Below are positions 1-5,206 of a stretch of 5,206 nt of DNA, one piece after another. Position 1 is the stretch's first letter, and every line of letters starts with the position of its first letter. Location of the stretch: assembly GCA_017476965.1 (NCBI GenBank), contig JAFUXX010000361.1, forward strand, positions 1 through 5,206. The letters are read 5' to 3'. Made by a program: the position numbers and the translations under genes. Under the pieces are notes generated by a model. It was not told where the DNA came from. It saw only the letters and a program-made list of their open reading frames with translations, and searched no databases. Source of the stretch: Kiritimatiellia bacterium. Lineage in GTDB: Bacteria; Verrucomicrobiota; Kiritimatiellia; RFP12; UBA3636.

Positions 1-1
1 C

Positions 2-925
2 GTTCCGGCCGCGGCGGACGCCGCCGCGCCCGAAAGCGCGGAAACGGCGCCGGTCGCCGCGCCGGGATCTGGCGCGGCGCGTTTCGCCGAGGGCAAGTCG
101 TGGTGCCTCTACTACGGCGGGCCGCGCGAAGACGCGCTTGCGGCGCTGCGAACGTACGACATCGTGATCGTGGACCCGGCGGCGCTGGGCGGGGAGGCGA
201 AGAAGTTCATCGCCTCGCTCAAGAAGGCTGGGTGCGTCGTCGGCGGGTACCTCAGCATGTTCGAAGTCGCGTCGTGGCACCGCTACCGCCCGCGCATCCC
301 GCGCGAGTGGTACATCGTGAAGGACGACGGCTCCCCGTGGAGTCCGTGGGCCGGACACGACGTCGGCTGGGACGCCAACCTCGCCGCCTCGCTCGCGGAG
401 CCCGGCTGGCGCGCGATGCTGCTCGACCTCGTCCAGTCCGAAGTGCTCGACTACGGATGCGAAGGCGTCTTCATGGACACGCTCGAAGACCTCGACTTCC
501 AGACCATGCCCGCATCGCAGCGCGACGCCCAGGTCGAAGGGCTGCGCAAGCTCATGGCCGACATCGACGCGCGCTATCCCGACGCGTTTTTCATCGGCAA
601 CAGGACGCTGGAGCGCGCGCTCGACGCCGTCGCGGACCACGCCGACGCCCTTTGCTGGGAAGACTTCGAGCCGAAGCACTTCGAAAATCCGGGCACGCGC
701 AGCTGGATGGAAGGGATCGCGAAACGCGTCGCGAAGATCGCGAAGAAGCGGCCGAAGTCCTCGCCGTTCCGCGTGCTTTCGCTCTACAACGTGGACAATC
801 CGGGTCCGGACATCGCGGAGCTCCAGGACAAAATGCGGAAAAACTCCGCCAAATACGGTTACGTGCCCTGCTGCCTCGTCGGCGGGTACGACAAGGTTCC
901 CGCCCCGAATCCCGACCGCCGTTAG
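2..925 (+). CDS. GH114-like (TM1410-type) glycosidase, 5' end missing
   Basis: The reading frame is open from the window edge to TAG at 923-925, giving 307 visible residues; the true start lies outside. The first 27 or so residues are Ala/Pro-rich and low in complexity, like a linker after a signal peptide or lipoprotein signal, which would imply export (inference). The globular part follows: WCLYYGG (34-40), YDIVIVDP (52-59), GGYLSMFE (81-88), GVFMDTLEDLD (155-165), FFIGN (196-200) and LCWEDFEP (217-224). This order of strands and acidic motifs matches the (beta/alpha)8 fold of family GH114, whose characterised members are endo-alpha-1,4-polygalactosaminidases. D159 and E220 are the likely catalytic acids. 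Many bacterial relatives are uncharacterised, so the substrate is unknown. A GTG at 164 could be read as a start, but it would delete the first conserved strand, so I reject it. The gene converges on icd. Confidence 0.8.
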   Translation, partial: VPAAADAAAPESAETAPVAAPGSGAARFAEGKSWCLYYGGPREDALAALRTYDIVIVDPAALGGEAKKFIASLKKAGCVVGGYLSMFEVASWHRYRPRIPREWYIVKDDGSPWSPWAGHDVGWDANLAASLAEPGWRAMLLDLVQSEVLDYGCEGVFMDTLEDLDFQTMPASQRDAQVEGLRKLMADIDARYPDAFFIGNRTLERALDAVADHADALCWEDFEPKHFENPGTRSWMEGIAKRVAKIAKKRPKSSPFRVLSLYNVDNPGPDIAELQDKMRKNSAKYGYVPCCLVGGYDKVPAPNPDRR

Positions 926-957
926 GCGGAGAGCGGACCGCCGCCAGGCGGAGCGCA
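914..957. repeat. Two tandem 22-bp palindrome-bearing units over the GH114 stop codon
   Basis: Unit 1 (914-935) and unit 2 (936-957) both begin GACCGCC, then four bases, then GGCGGAG. They match at 16 of the first 18 positions. Each contains a perfect 5-bp inverted repeat with a 4-nt loop: CCGCC-GTTA-GGCGG at 916-929 and CCGCC-GCCA-GGCGG at 938-951. The stop codon TAG of the upstream gene (923-925) lies in the first hairpin, so unit 1 encodes the last residues (DRR). The hairpins could protect the 3' end of the mRNA or slow RNA polymerase, or they could be copies of a dispersed REP-like element. Their function is not known. Confidence 0.6.
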
Positions 958-995
958 AGAAGAAGCCCCGTCCGCGGACGTTGCGCGGGCGGGGC
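957..995 (-). terminator. Intrinsic terminator of icd
   Basis: Bases 965-976 pair with 984-995 to form a 12-bp GC-rich stem (one G-T pair) with a 7-nt loop. Read on the minus strand, the stem is followed at once by TTCTTCTT (964-957), an interrupted U-tract. It lies 24 nt past the icd stop codon. On the plus strand the hairpin is followed by TCGTGATTCG, a poor U-tract, so it mainly serves icd. It may still help separate the two convergent genes. Confidence 0.75.
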
Positions 996-1019
996 TCGTG
1001 ATTCGGCCTTGCGGACCGG

Positions 1020-2285
1020 TCAGGCGTTGCGGATCGCGTCGGCGAGCGCGGCGCCGAATTCGCTGCACTTCACCTCGCGGGCGCCTTCCATCTGGCGGGC
1101 GAAATCGTAGGTGACGACCTTGCGCGAAATCACCTCGTCCATCGCGTGTTCGATCATGTCGGCCGCCTCGTTCCAGCCGAGGAAGCGGAACATCATCGCG
1201 CCGGAGAGGATCAGCGAACCGGGATTGACCTTGTCGAGACCCGCGTACTTCGGCGCGGTGCCGTGCGTGGCCTCGAAAATCGCAGCGCCGGTGTCGTAGT
1301 TGATGTTGGCGCCGGGCGCGATGCCGATGCCGCCGACGGTCGCCGCGAGGGCGTCGCTCACGTAATCGCCGTTGAGGTTGAGCGTGGCGATCACGTCGTA
1401 CTCCGCGGGGCGGGTGAGAATCTGCTGGAGGAAGGCGTCGCAGATGCAGTCCTTGACCACGATTTCGCGGCCGGTCGCAGGATTCGCGAAAGAGAGCCAC
1501 GGGCCGCCGTCGACCGGCTTGGCGCCGAACTCGCGGGCGGCGAGCGCGTAGCCCCAGTCGCGGAACGCGCCTTCGGTGAACTTCTGGATGTTGCCCTTGT
1601 GGACGAGCGTCACGCTGCGGCGGTCGTTTTCGACCGCGTAGCGCAGGGCGGCGCGGACGAGCCGCTCCGTGCCTTCGAGCGAAACGGGCTTGATGCCGAT
1701 GGAAGAAGTCTCCGGGAAACGGATTTTCTTCACGCCCATTTCCTCGCGGAGCCACTTGACGGCCTTCGCGGCCTCGGGCGTGCCGTGCTTCCACTCGATG
1801 CCGGCGTAGATGTCCTCCGTGTTCTCGCGGAAAATCACCATGTCGGTGTTTTCGGGGTGCTTGACGGGGGAGGGGACGCCCTTGAACCAGCGCACGGGGC
1901 GGAGGCACACGTAGAGGTCGAGCTCCTGCCTGAGCGCGACGTTGAGCGAGCGGATGCCGCCGCCGACGGGCGTGGTGAGCGGGCCCTTCACGCCGACGAG
2001 GAACTCGCGGAACGCCTCCAGCGTCTCCTCCGGCAGCCATTGGCCGGGGCCGTAGACTTCGAGCGCCTTTTCGCCGGCGTAGACTTCGGTCCACGCGACC
2101 GCGCGGCGGCCGCCGTAAGCCTTTTCGACGGCGGCGTTCCAGACGGGGAGCGCGGCGCGGGCGATGTCGGGCCCGGTGCCGTCGCCGACGATGAAAGGAA
2201 CGATCGGGCGGTCGGGGACGCGGAGCCCCTTGTCGGTCATGGCGATCTTGTCGCCGTCGGGAATCGAGACGTGCTGGTATTTCAT
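1020..2285 (-). CDS. icd: Isocitrate dehydrogenase, NADP-dependent
   Basis: The 421-aa product oxidatively decarboxylates isocitrate to 2-oxoglutarate, making NADPH, in the cytoplasmic TCA cycle. It aligns along its whole length with bacterial homodimeric Icd (E. coli 416 aa). Substrate and metal ligands fall at E. coli numbering: S113, N115, R119, R129, R153, Y160, K230, D283, D307 and D311. A 2-residue insertion follows ([16 protein letters not shown]), resembling the Bacillus form. The NADP-selecting residues are then K346, Y347, Y393 and R397, so NADP is preferred. S113, the site phosphorylated by AceK in enterobacteria, is present, but no kinase gene is in the window. I chose ATG at 2285 ([11 protein letters not shown]) because it gives the family's normal N-terminus. 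An in-frame TTG at 2324 would add 13 residues but is the promoter's -35 box. There is no Shine-Dalgarno sequence. The gene is monocistronic, with its own promoter and terminator. Confidence 0.97.
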   Translation of the reverse strand: MKYQHVSIPDGDKIAMTDKGLRVPDRPIVPFIVGDGTGPDIARAALPVWNAAVEKAYGGRRAVAWTEVYAGEKALEVYGPGQWLPEETLEAFREFLVGVKGPLTTPVGGGIRSLNVALRQELDLYVCLRPVRWFKGVPSPVKHPENTDMVIFRENTEDIYAGIEWKHGTPEAAKAVKWLREEMGVKKIRFPETSSIGIKPVSLEGTERLVRAALRYAVENDRRSVTLVHKGNIQKFTEGAFRDWGYALAAREFGAKPVDGGPWLSFANPATGREIVVKDCICDAFLQQILTRPAEYDVIATLNLNGDYVSDALAATVGGIGIAPGANINYDTGAAIFEATHGTAPKYAGLDKVNPGSLILSGAMMFRFLGWNEAADMIEHAMDEVISRKVVTYDFARQMEGAREVKCSEFGAALADAIRNA

Positions 2286-2295
2286 GGCGGCGGGG

Positions 2296-2324
2296 ATACT
2301 ACCACAACTCGCTTCCCGTTGCAA
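2296..2324 (-). promoter_or_regulatory. Predicted sigma-70-type promoter of icd
   Basis: On the minus strand the -35 TTGCAA (2324-2319) and -10 TAGTAT (2301-2296) are 17 bp apart, each matching consensus at 4 of 6 positions. Only 10 nt (CCCCGCCGCC) separate the -10 box from the ATG. A start at the usual 6-8 nt, or at the first fitting purine (G2288 or A2285), leaves a leader of 0-5 nt. The T7 run at 2339-2345 lies where an UP element could be. Confidence 0.65.
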
Positions 2325-2338
2325 AACCGCCGGAAGAC

Positions 2339-2345
2339 AAAAAAA
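2339..2345 (-). other. T7 tract directly after tRNA-Phe
   Basis: On the minus strand, seven T residues start one base after the encoded CCA of tRNA-Phe. No dedicated hairpin precedes them; the nearest stem is the tRNA T-arm, too far away for a classic intrinsic terminator. The tract may assist termination or 3' trimming of the tRNA. It may also act as an A/T-rich upstream element for the icd promoter, about 50-57 nt before the predicted icd start. I cannot decide between these. Confidence 0.35.
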
Positions 2346-2346
2346 T

Positions 2347-2422
2347 TGGTGGCAAGGGTGGGAATCGGACCCACGACACAGGGATTTTCAGTCCCCTGCT
2401 CTACCAACTGAGCTACCTCGCC
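2347..2422 (-). tRNA. tRNA-Phe (anticodon GAA)
   Basis: The minus strand folds into a complete 76-nt cloverleaf. The acceptor stem is GGCGAGG with CCTTGCC (one G-T pair). The D stem is GCTC/GAGC. The anticodon stem GGGGA/TCCCT encloses CTGAAAA, which places GAA at positions 34-36. The variable loop is GTGTC, and the T stem GTGGG/CCCAC encloses TCCGATT. Discriminator A73 is followed by an encoded CCA. The tRNA decodes UUU and UUC. It has its own promoter about 50 nt upstream, and the icd promoter begins 22 nt beyond its 3' end. Confidence 0.97.
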
Positions 2423-2474
2423 ACTTCGGCGCAGAGCCCCGGAAAAGACCGGAGATGCGTTCGTGCGGGGCGGA

Positions 2475-2503
2475 AAGATAGCCGGGAGCCCCGTCCAAGT
2501 CAA
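2475..2503 (-). promoter_or_regulatory. Predicted sigma-70-type promoter of tRNA-Phe
   Basis: On the minus strand the -35 TTGACT (2503-2498, 5 of 6 consensus) and -10 TATCTT (2480-2475, 4 of 6) are separated by exactly 17 bp. Transcription would start near 2468, leaving a precursor leader of about 45 nt before the tRNA. An A-tract block lies just upstream. The discriminator after the -10 (TCCGCCCCG) is GC-rich, as is typical of stable-RNA promoters under stringent control; that regulation is inferred, not shown. Confidence 0.75.
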
Positions 2504-2506
2504 GCG

Positions 2507-2531
2507 TTTTTTCGTTTTTCGTTTTTTCGTT
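2507..2531. promoter_or_regulatory. Phased T/A-tract block, candidate UP element shared by two divergent promoters
   Basis: Three T-tracts (T6, T5, T6) are separated by CG, with spacing of 7-8 bp, in otherwise GC-rich DNA. Taking starts near 2468 (minus) and 2565 (plus), positions -38 to -59 of both promoters fall on 2506-2527, which is this block. It could bind the alpha-subunit C-terminal domains of RNA polymerase working in either direction. It could also be a bent or nucleoid-protein site. No hairpin precedes it on either strand, so it is not an intrinsic terminator. Confidence 0.5.
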
Positions 2532-2558
2532 GCGCGCCACCGCGTTTTCGGCTATCCT
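2530..2558 (+). promoter_or_regulatory. Predicted sigma-70-type promoter of rpsO-pnp
   Basis: The -35 TTGCGC (2530-2535, 3 of 6 consensus) and -10 TATCCT (2553-2558, 4 of 6) have a 17-bp spacer. The -35 matches weakly, but the T-tract block directly upstream could compensate. The predicted start near 2565 gives a leader of about 32 nt. The -10 region and the bases after it (2549-2563) match those of the tRNA-Phe promoter at 14 of 15 positions, which supports both calls. Confidence 0.65.
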
Positions 2559-2596
2559 TCCGCGCGACTTCAACGAAACAAAATCCAAAGCATTCC

Positions 2597-2860
2597 ATGA
2601 GCCAGATCGACATCCAGGCCGCAGCCAATCCTTTCCGCCTCCACGAAGGGGACACCGGATCCAGCGACGTGCAGGTCGCGGTCCTCACGCGCCGCATCGA
2701 GCACCTCACCGAGCATCTCAAGTCCAACGCCCACGACCACGCGTCCCGCCGCGGCCTCATCATGATGGTGAACCGCCGCCGCAAGCTTCTCGACTATCTC
2801 AAGCGCACCGCCGAGCCCCGCTATCTGGCGCTCGTCAAGGAACTCGGCCTCCGCCGCTAG
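2597..2860 (+). CDS. rpsO: 30S ribosomal protein S15
   Basis: The 87-aa product (E. coli 89 aa) is the primary 16S rRNA-binding protein that nucleates the central domain and platform of the 30S subunit. The S15 signature is complete: [13 protein letters not shown] (19-31), H40, HDHASRRG (46-53, the helix-junction rRNA contacts), [11 protein letters not shown] (60-70) and the C-terminal LGLRR. The N-terminus is two residues shorter than in E. coli, within the family's variation. The ATG at 2597 has no Shine-Dalgarno sequence. The leader is A/C-rich (for example ACGAAACAAAATCCAAAG) and looks unstructured, which may aid initiation. It is too short to hold an E. coli-like pseudoknot for S15 autorepression unless the start site is further upstream. 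pnp begins 17 nt after the stop, so the two form an operon. Confidence 0.98.
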   Translation: MSQIDIQAAANPFRLHEGDTGSSDVQVAVLTRRIEHLTEHLKSNAHDHASRRGLIMMVNRRRKLLDYLKRTAEPRYLALVKELGLRR

Positions 2861-2865
2861 CCCAC

Positions 2866-2870
2866 GGAGG
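2866..2870 (+). promoter_or_regulatory. Ribosome binding site of pnp
   Basis: GGAGG lies 7 nt before the ATG at 2878, in the 17-nt rpsO-pnp gap. It is the only strong Shine-Dalgarno sequence before a gene in this window. It fixes the pnp start against the longer in-frame extension back through rpsO, and it shows that the host ribosome keeps a working anti-Shine-Dalgarno. Confidence 0.85.
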
Positions 2871-2877
2871 CCCTTCC

Positions 2878-5001
2878 ATGGAAAACACGATATCCGTCTC
2901 CTGCGACGTCGGGGGGCAGACGCTCGTCGTCGAAACGGGGCTTCTCGCGAAGCAGGCCGCCGGCGCGGTGACCGTCCGCCTCGGCGACAACATGGTGTTC
3001 TCGGCCGTCACGTGCACCGAGACGCCGCGCGAAGGCATCGACTACTTCCCGCTCCAGTGCGAGTACCGCGAGAAGTTCTACGCCTGCGGCCGCTTCCCCG
3101 GCGGCTTCTTCAAGCGCGAGGCCCGTCCTTCCGAGAAGGAAATCCTCACGGCCCGCCTCACGGACCGCCCGATCCGCCCGCTCTTCCCCGACGGCTACCA
3201 CAACGACGTGCAGGTGAACAACACCCTGCTCTCGGCCGACGGCGAACACGAGCCGGACTTCCTCTCCGTGATCGCCGCGTCCGCGGCGCTGCACATCAGC
3301 GAAATCCCGTTCATGGGGCCGATCGGCGCCGTGCGCGTCGGCCGCGTGGACGGCAAGTTCGTCCTCAACCCCACGCAGAAGCAGCGCAAGGAGGGCGACC
3401 TCGACCTGCTCTACTCCGGCACCGCGGACCGCTTCCTCATGATGGAAGGCGGCGCGAAGGAAATCCCGGAAGCGGACTTCCTCGCGGCGCTCAAGTTCGG
3501 CCAGGAGTGCGTTTCCAAGATCGTCGCGATCCAGAAGGAGCTGCGCGCCAAGCTCGGCAAGCCCGAGAAGCACGTGGTGGACGGCGACGCCTGCCGCAAG
3601 GACCTGCTCGACGCCGCGCGCGAGGGCTTCGGCGCCCAGCTCGCCGAGGACCTCACGATCCCCGGCAAGCTCGCCCGCCAGGACGCGGTGAAGGCGACGC
3701 AGACCGCGATGAAGGCCGCGCTCGCCGCGAAGTTCGCCGACATGACGGACGAAGAGTTCCGCGCGATGGCCGACTGTCTCGAAATCGAGACCGTCCGCAA
3801 GAACGTCCTCGAACGCGGCAAGCGCATCGACGGCCGCGGGTTCGACGACATCCGCCCGCTCGCCGCGCAGGTCGGCGTGGTCCCCCGCGCGCACGGTTCC
3901 GCCGTGTTCAGCCGCGGCGAGACGCAGAGTCTCGGCATCTGCACGCTCGCCCCGCTCAAGGACGCGCAGGAGATCGACGCGATCACCGGCGGCCAGACGG
4001 AGAAGAAGTTCTTCCTGCACTACAACTTCCCGCCCTACTGCACGGGCGAAGTGGGCCGCCTCGGCACCACCGGCCGCCGCGAAATCGGCCACGGCAACCT
4101 CGCCGAGCGCGCGCTGCTGCCCGTCGTCCCCGAGGACTACGAGTACGCCGTCCGCATGGTTTCCGAAATCATGGGCTCCAACGGCTCCTCGTCGATGGCG
4201 TCGATCTGCGTCGGCACCCTCGCGATGATGGACGCCGGCGTCCCGATCAAGAAGCCCGTCGCCGGCATTTCGTGCGGCCTCTTCACGACGCCGGACGAGA
4301 GCCGCGCCGTTCTCGTGACCGACATCCTCGGCGCCGAAGACCACTGCGGCGACATGGACTTCAAGATCGGCGGCACCCGCGACGGCATCACCGGCTTCCA
4401 GGTGGACCTCAAGATCCGCGGCCTCACGTGGGACCTCGTGGAGAAGGCGATCGAGCGCGACCGCGTCGCGCGCATGGAGATCCTCGACTTCATCGAGTCC
4501 GTCCTTCCCGCGCCGCGCGCCGAGCTTTCGCCCTACGCGCCCCGCATCAAGGTCGTCCAGATCAACCCCGAGAAGATCGGCGCCCTCATCGGCCCCGGCG
4601 GCAAGAACATCCGCGCGATCCAGGCCCTCACCGGCGCCCAGATCGACATCGCGGAGGACGACTCCGGCAAGGTTTCCATCTACGCCACGAGCAAGGACGC
4701 GATGGACATGGCCGAGAAGGAGATCAACAAGTCCTGCGCCGAACCCGAGGAAGGGATGCTCTACGAGGGCACCGTCACCGGCGTCAAGGCGTTCGGCGCG
4801 TTCGTCGAAATCCTCCCCGGAGTGGACGGCCTGTGCCACATCAGCGAACTTTCCGACAAGCGCGTTCCGTCCGTGGAATCCGTCTGCAAGGAAGGCGACA
4901 AGATGTGGGTCAAGTGCATCGGCGTCGACGACCGCGGCCGCATCAAGCTCTCGCGCAAGGCGGCCATGGCCGACATGGCCGAGAGCGCGCCGCAGGGCTA
5001 G
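2878..5001 (+). CDS. pnp: Polyribonucleotide nucleotidyltransferase (PNPase)
   Basis: The 707-aa product (E. coli 711 aa) degrades RNA 3'-5' by phosphorolysis and can add 3' tails; it acts as a ring-shaped trimer in mRNA decay and tRNA/sRNA processing. Domains in order: first RNase PH domain (about 10-140, with [20 protein letters not shown], the conserved RNA-channel region), helical linker (about 150-305), second RNase PH domain (about 315-545), KH domain (about 555-617, GPGGK at 572-576) and S1 domain (626 to about 697). The catalytic site is intact in [10 protein letters not shown]488, D494 and K496 correspond to E. coli D486, D492 and K494. The phosphate-binding stretch [10 protein letters not shown] is also present. 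After S1 only a short tail remains (about 10 residues), with no long RNase E-binding or acidic extension. It lies downstream of rpsO in the usual order and is followed after 14 nt by tRNA-Leu. Confidence 0.98.
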   Translation: MENTISVSCDVGGQTLVVETGLLAKQAAGAVTVRLGDNMVFSAVTCTETPREGIDYFPLQCEYREKFYACGRFPGGFFKREARPSEKEILTARLTDRPIRPLFPDGYHNDVQVNNTLLSADGEHEPDFLSVIAASAALHISEIPFMGPIGAVRVGRVDGKFVLNPTQKQRKEGDLDLLYSGTADRFLMMEGGAKEIPEADFLAALKFGQECVSKIVAIQKELRAKLGKPEKHVVDGDACRKDLLDAAREGFGAQLAEDLTIPGKLARQDAVKATQTAMKAALAAKFADMTDEEFRAMADCLEIETVRKNVLERGKRIDGRGFDDIRPLAAQVGVVPRAHGSAVFSRGETQSLGICTLAPLKDAQEIDAITGGQTEKKFFLHYNFPPYCTGEVGRLGTTGRREIGHGNLAERALLPVVPEDYEYAVRMVSEIMGSNGSSSMASICVGTLAMMDAGVPIKKPVAGISCGLFTTPDESRAVLVTDILGAEDHCGDMDFKIGGTRDGITGFQVDLKIRGLTWDLVEKAIERDRVARMEILDFIESVLPAPRAELSPYAPRIKVVQINPEKIGALIGPGGKNIRAIQALTGAQIDIAEDDSGKVSIYATSKDAMDMAEKEINKSCAEPEEGMLYEGTVTGVKAFGAFVEILPGVDGLCHISELSDKRVPSVESVCKEGDKMWVKCIGVDDRGRIKLSRKAAMADMAESAPQG

Positions 5002-5015
5002 CCGGCCGTCCGCCC

Positions 5016-5094
5016 GGACGAGTGGCGGAATGGCAGACGCGGTGGACTTAGGATCCACTCCGCAAGGGTGCGGGTTCGACTCCCGCCTCGTCCA
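5016..5094 (+). tRNA. tRNA-Leu (anticodon UAG)
   Basis: The acceptor stem GGACGAG (5016-5022) pairs perfectly with CTCGTCC (5087-5093), with discriminator A at 5094. The D-arm region GCGGAATGGCAGACGC is typical of tRNA-Leu. The anticodon stem GTGGA/TCCAC encloses CTTAGGA, giving TAG at 5049-5051, which reads CUN leucine codons, chiefly CUA. A short class II variable arm with a GCAA loop (5062-5065) follows. The T stem GCGGG/CCCGC encloses TTCGACT. CCA is not encoded (CTC follows A73), so it must be added by the CCA-adding enzyme. No separate promoter is visible in the 14-nt gap after pnp, so it is probably cut from the rpsO-pnp transcript or starts from a promoter inside pnp. Confidence 0.96.
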
Positions 5095-5106
5095 CTCTCC
5101 CAGATT

Positions 5107-5151
5107 CCCCCGGAAACGCGCGCAGCGCCCGCGTTTCCGGGGGTCGTGTTT
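5107..5151 (+). terminator. Strong hairpin terminator after tRNA-Leu
   Basis: CCCCCGGAAACGCG (5107-5120) pairs perfectly with CGCGTTTCCGGGGG (5130-5143): a 14-bp stem with a 9-nt loop, starting 12 nt after the tRNA. The following TCGTGTTT is only moderately U-rich, but the stem is very stable. It would end the rpsO-pnp-tRNA-Leu transcript. On the minus strand the stem is followed by GAATCTGGGAG, so it is unlikely to work in that direction. Confidence 0.8.
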
Positions 5152-5206
5152 CGACCAAACGGCGCCAACCGGCACAGCCATGCAGACAATCGGGGGTTCC
5201 CGCTCC

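Noticed and set aside
100..1110. Arg-rich plus-strand open frame over the GH114 gene
   Set aside because: It is out of frame with the conserved glycosidase motifs, very rich in Arg/Ala, and runs across the repeats and terminator into the end of icd.
2286..2324. Longer icd start at TTG 2324
   Set aside because: The added 13 residues have no family match, and the TTG is part of the -35 box TTGCAA.
1146..2411. Long plus-strand open frame opposite icd, about 421 codons
   Set aside because: Its low-complexity Ala/Arg/Val/Asp composition reflects the complement of icd codons. It also runs into the tRNA-Phe gene, and icd is unambiguous on the other strand.
2505..2531. T-rich stretch as a terminator
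   Set aside because: No stem-loop precedes it on either strand, and no gene ends into it. Its position between two -35 boxes fits an upstream promoter element better.
2530..2877. N-terminal extension of pnp back through rpsO in the same frame
   Set aside because: It would overlap all of rpsO and the promoter. The ATG at 2878 has a good Shine-Dalgarno and gives the normal PNPase N-terminus.
2857..5181. Long minus-strand open frame opposite pnp, about 774 codons
   Set aside because: It is an antisense shadow of the GC-rich pnp gene: Asp/Glu/Ala/Val/Arg-rich, with no recognisable motifs, and it runs through the tRNA-Leu and terminator region.
5180..5206. ATG opening a nine-codon frame at the right edge (MQTIGGSRS)
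   Set aside because: It is too short to judge. There is no clear Shine-Dalgarno and no recognisable N-terminus.

Overview
This is a GC-rich bacterial chromosomal segment made mostly of core housekeeping genes. The coding regions strongly favour G or C at third codon positions, while the intergenic regions are short and contain A/T tracts. I see no sign of phage, plasmid, insertion sequence, CRISPR or defence genes. The gene content does not fix the taxon. High GC, mixed Shine-Dalgarno use and a GH114-type protein beside core genes would fit a member of the Planctomycetes-Verrucomicrobia-Lentisphaerae-Kiritimatiellota group, but that is a weak inference.

Layout. A GH114-like (TM1410-type) glycosidase gene, cut by the left window edge, runs rightward and ends at 925. 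Two 22-bp repeat units, each able to form a small hairpin, cover its stop codon. Facing it on the minus strand is icd (1020..2285), NADP-type isocitrate dehydrogenase, with its own intrinsic terminator at 957..995. Upstream of icd, also on the minus strand, is tRNA-Phe(GAA) at 2347..2422. From about 2560 everything runs rightward: rpsO (S15), pnp (PNPase), then tRNA-Leu(UAG) 14 nt after pnp, then a strong GC-rich hairpin terminator at 5107..5143. The last 56 bases (5151..5206) hold nothing I can support.

Regulation. Three sigma-70-like promoters, each with a 17-bp spacer, can be read directly: for icd, for tRNA-Phe and for rpsO. The tRNA-Phe and rpsO promoters are divergent and share one phased T/A-tract block (2507..2531). 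The block lies at the position expected of an UP element for both. Their -10 regions share 14 of 15 bases. The icd -10 box ends only 10 nt before the ATG, so icd is probably leaderless or nearly so. rpsO lacks a Shine-Dalgarno sequence, whereas pnp has a clear GGAGG.

Function. rpsO-pnp is a widespread operon linking ribosome assembly with RNA turnover. The close tRNA-Leu suggests a mixed mRNA-tRNA transcript. icd is a TCA-cycle gene expressed on its own. I found no convincing previously undescribed system. The most interesting signals are the mirrored promoter pair, the near-leaderless icd and the repeats over the glycosidase stop codon.
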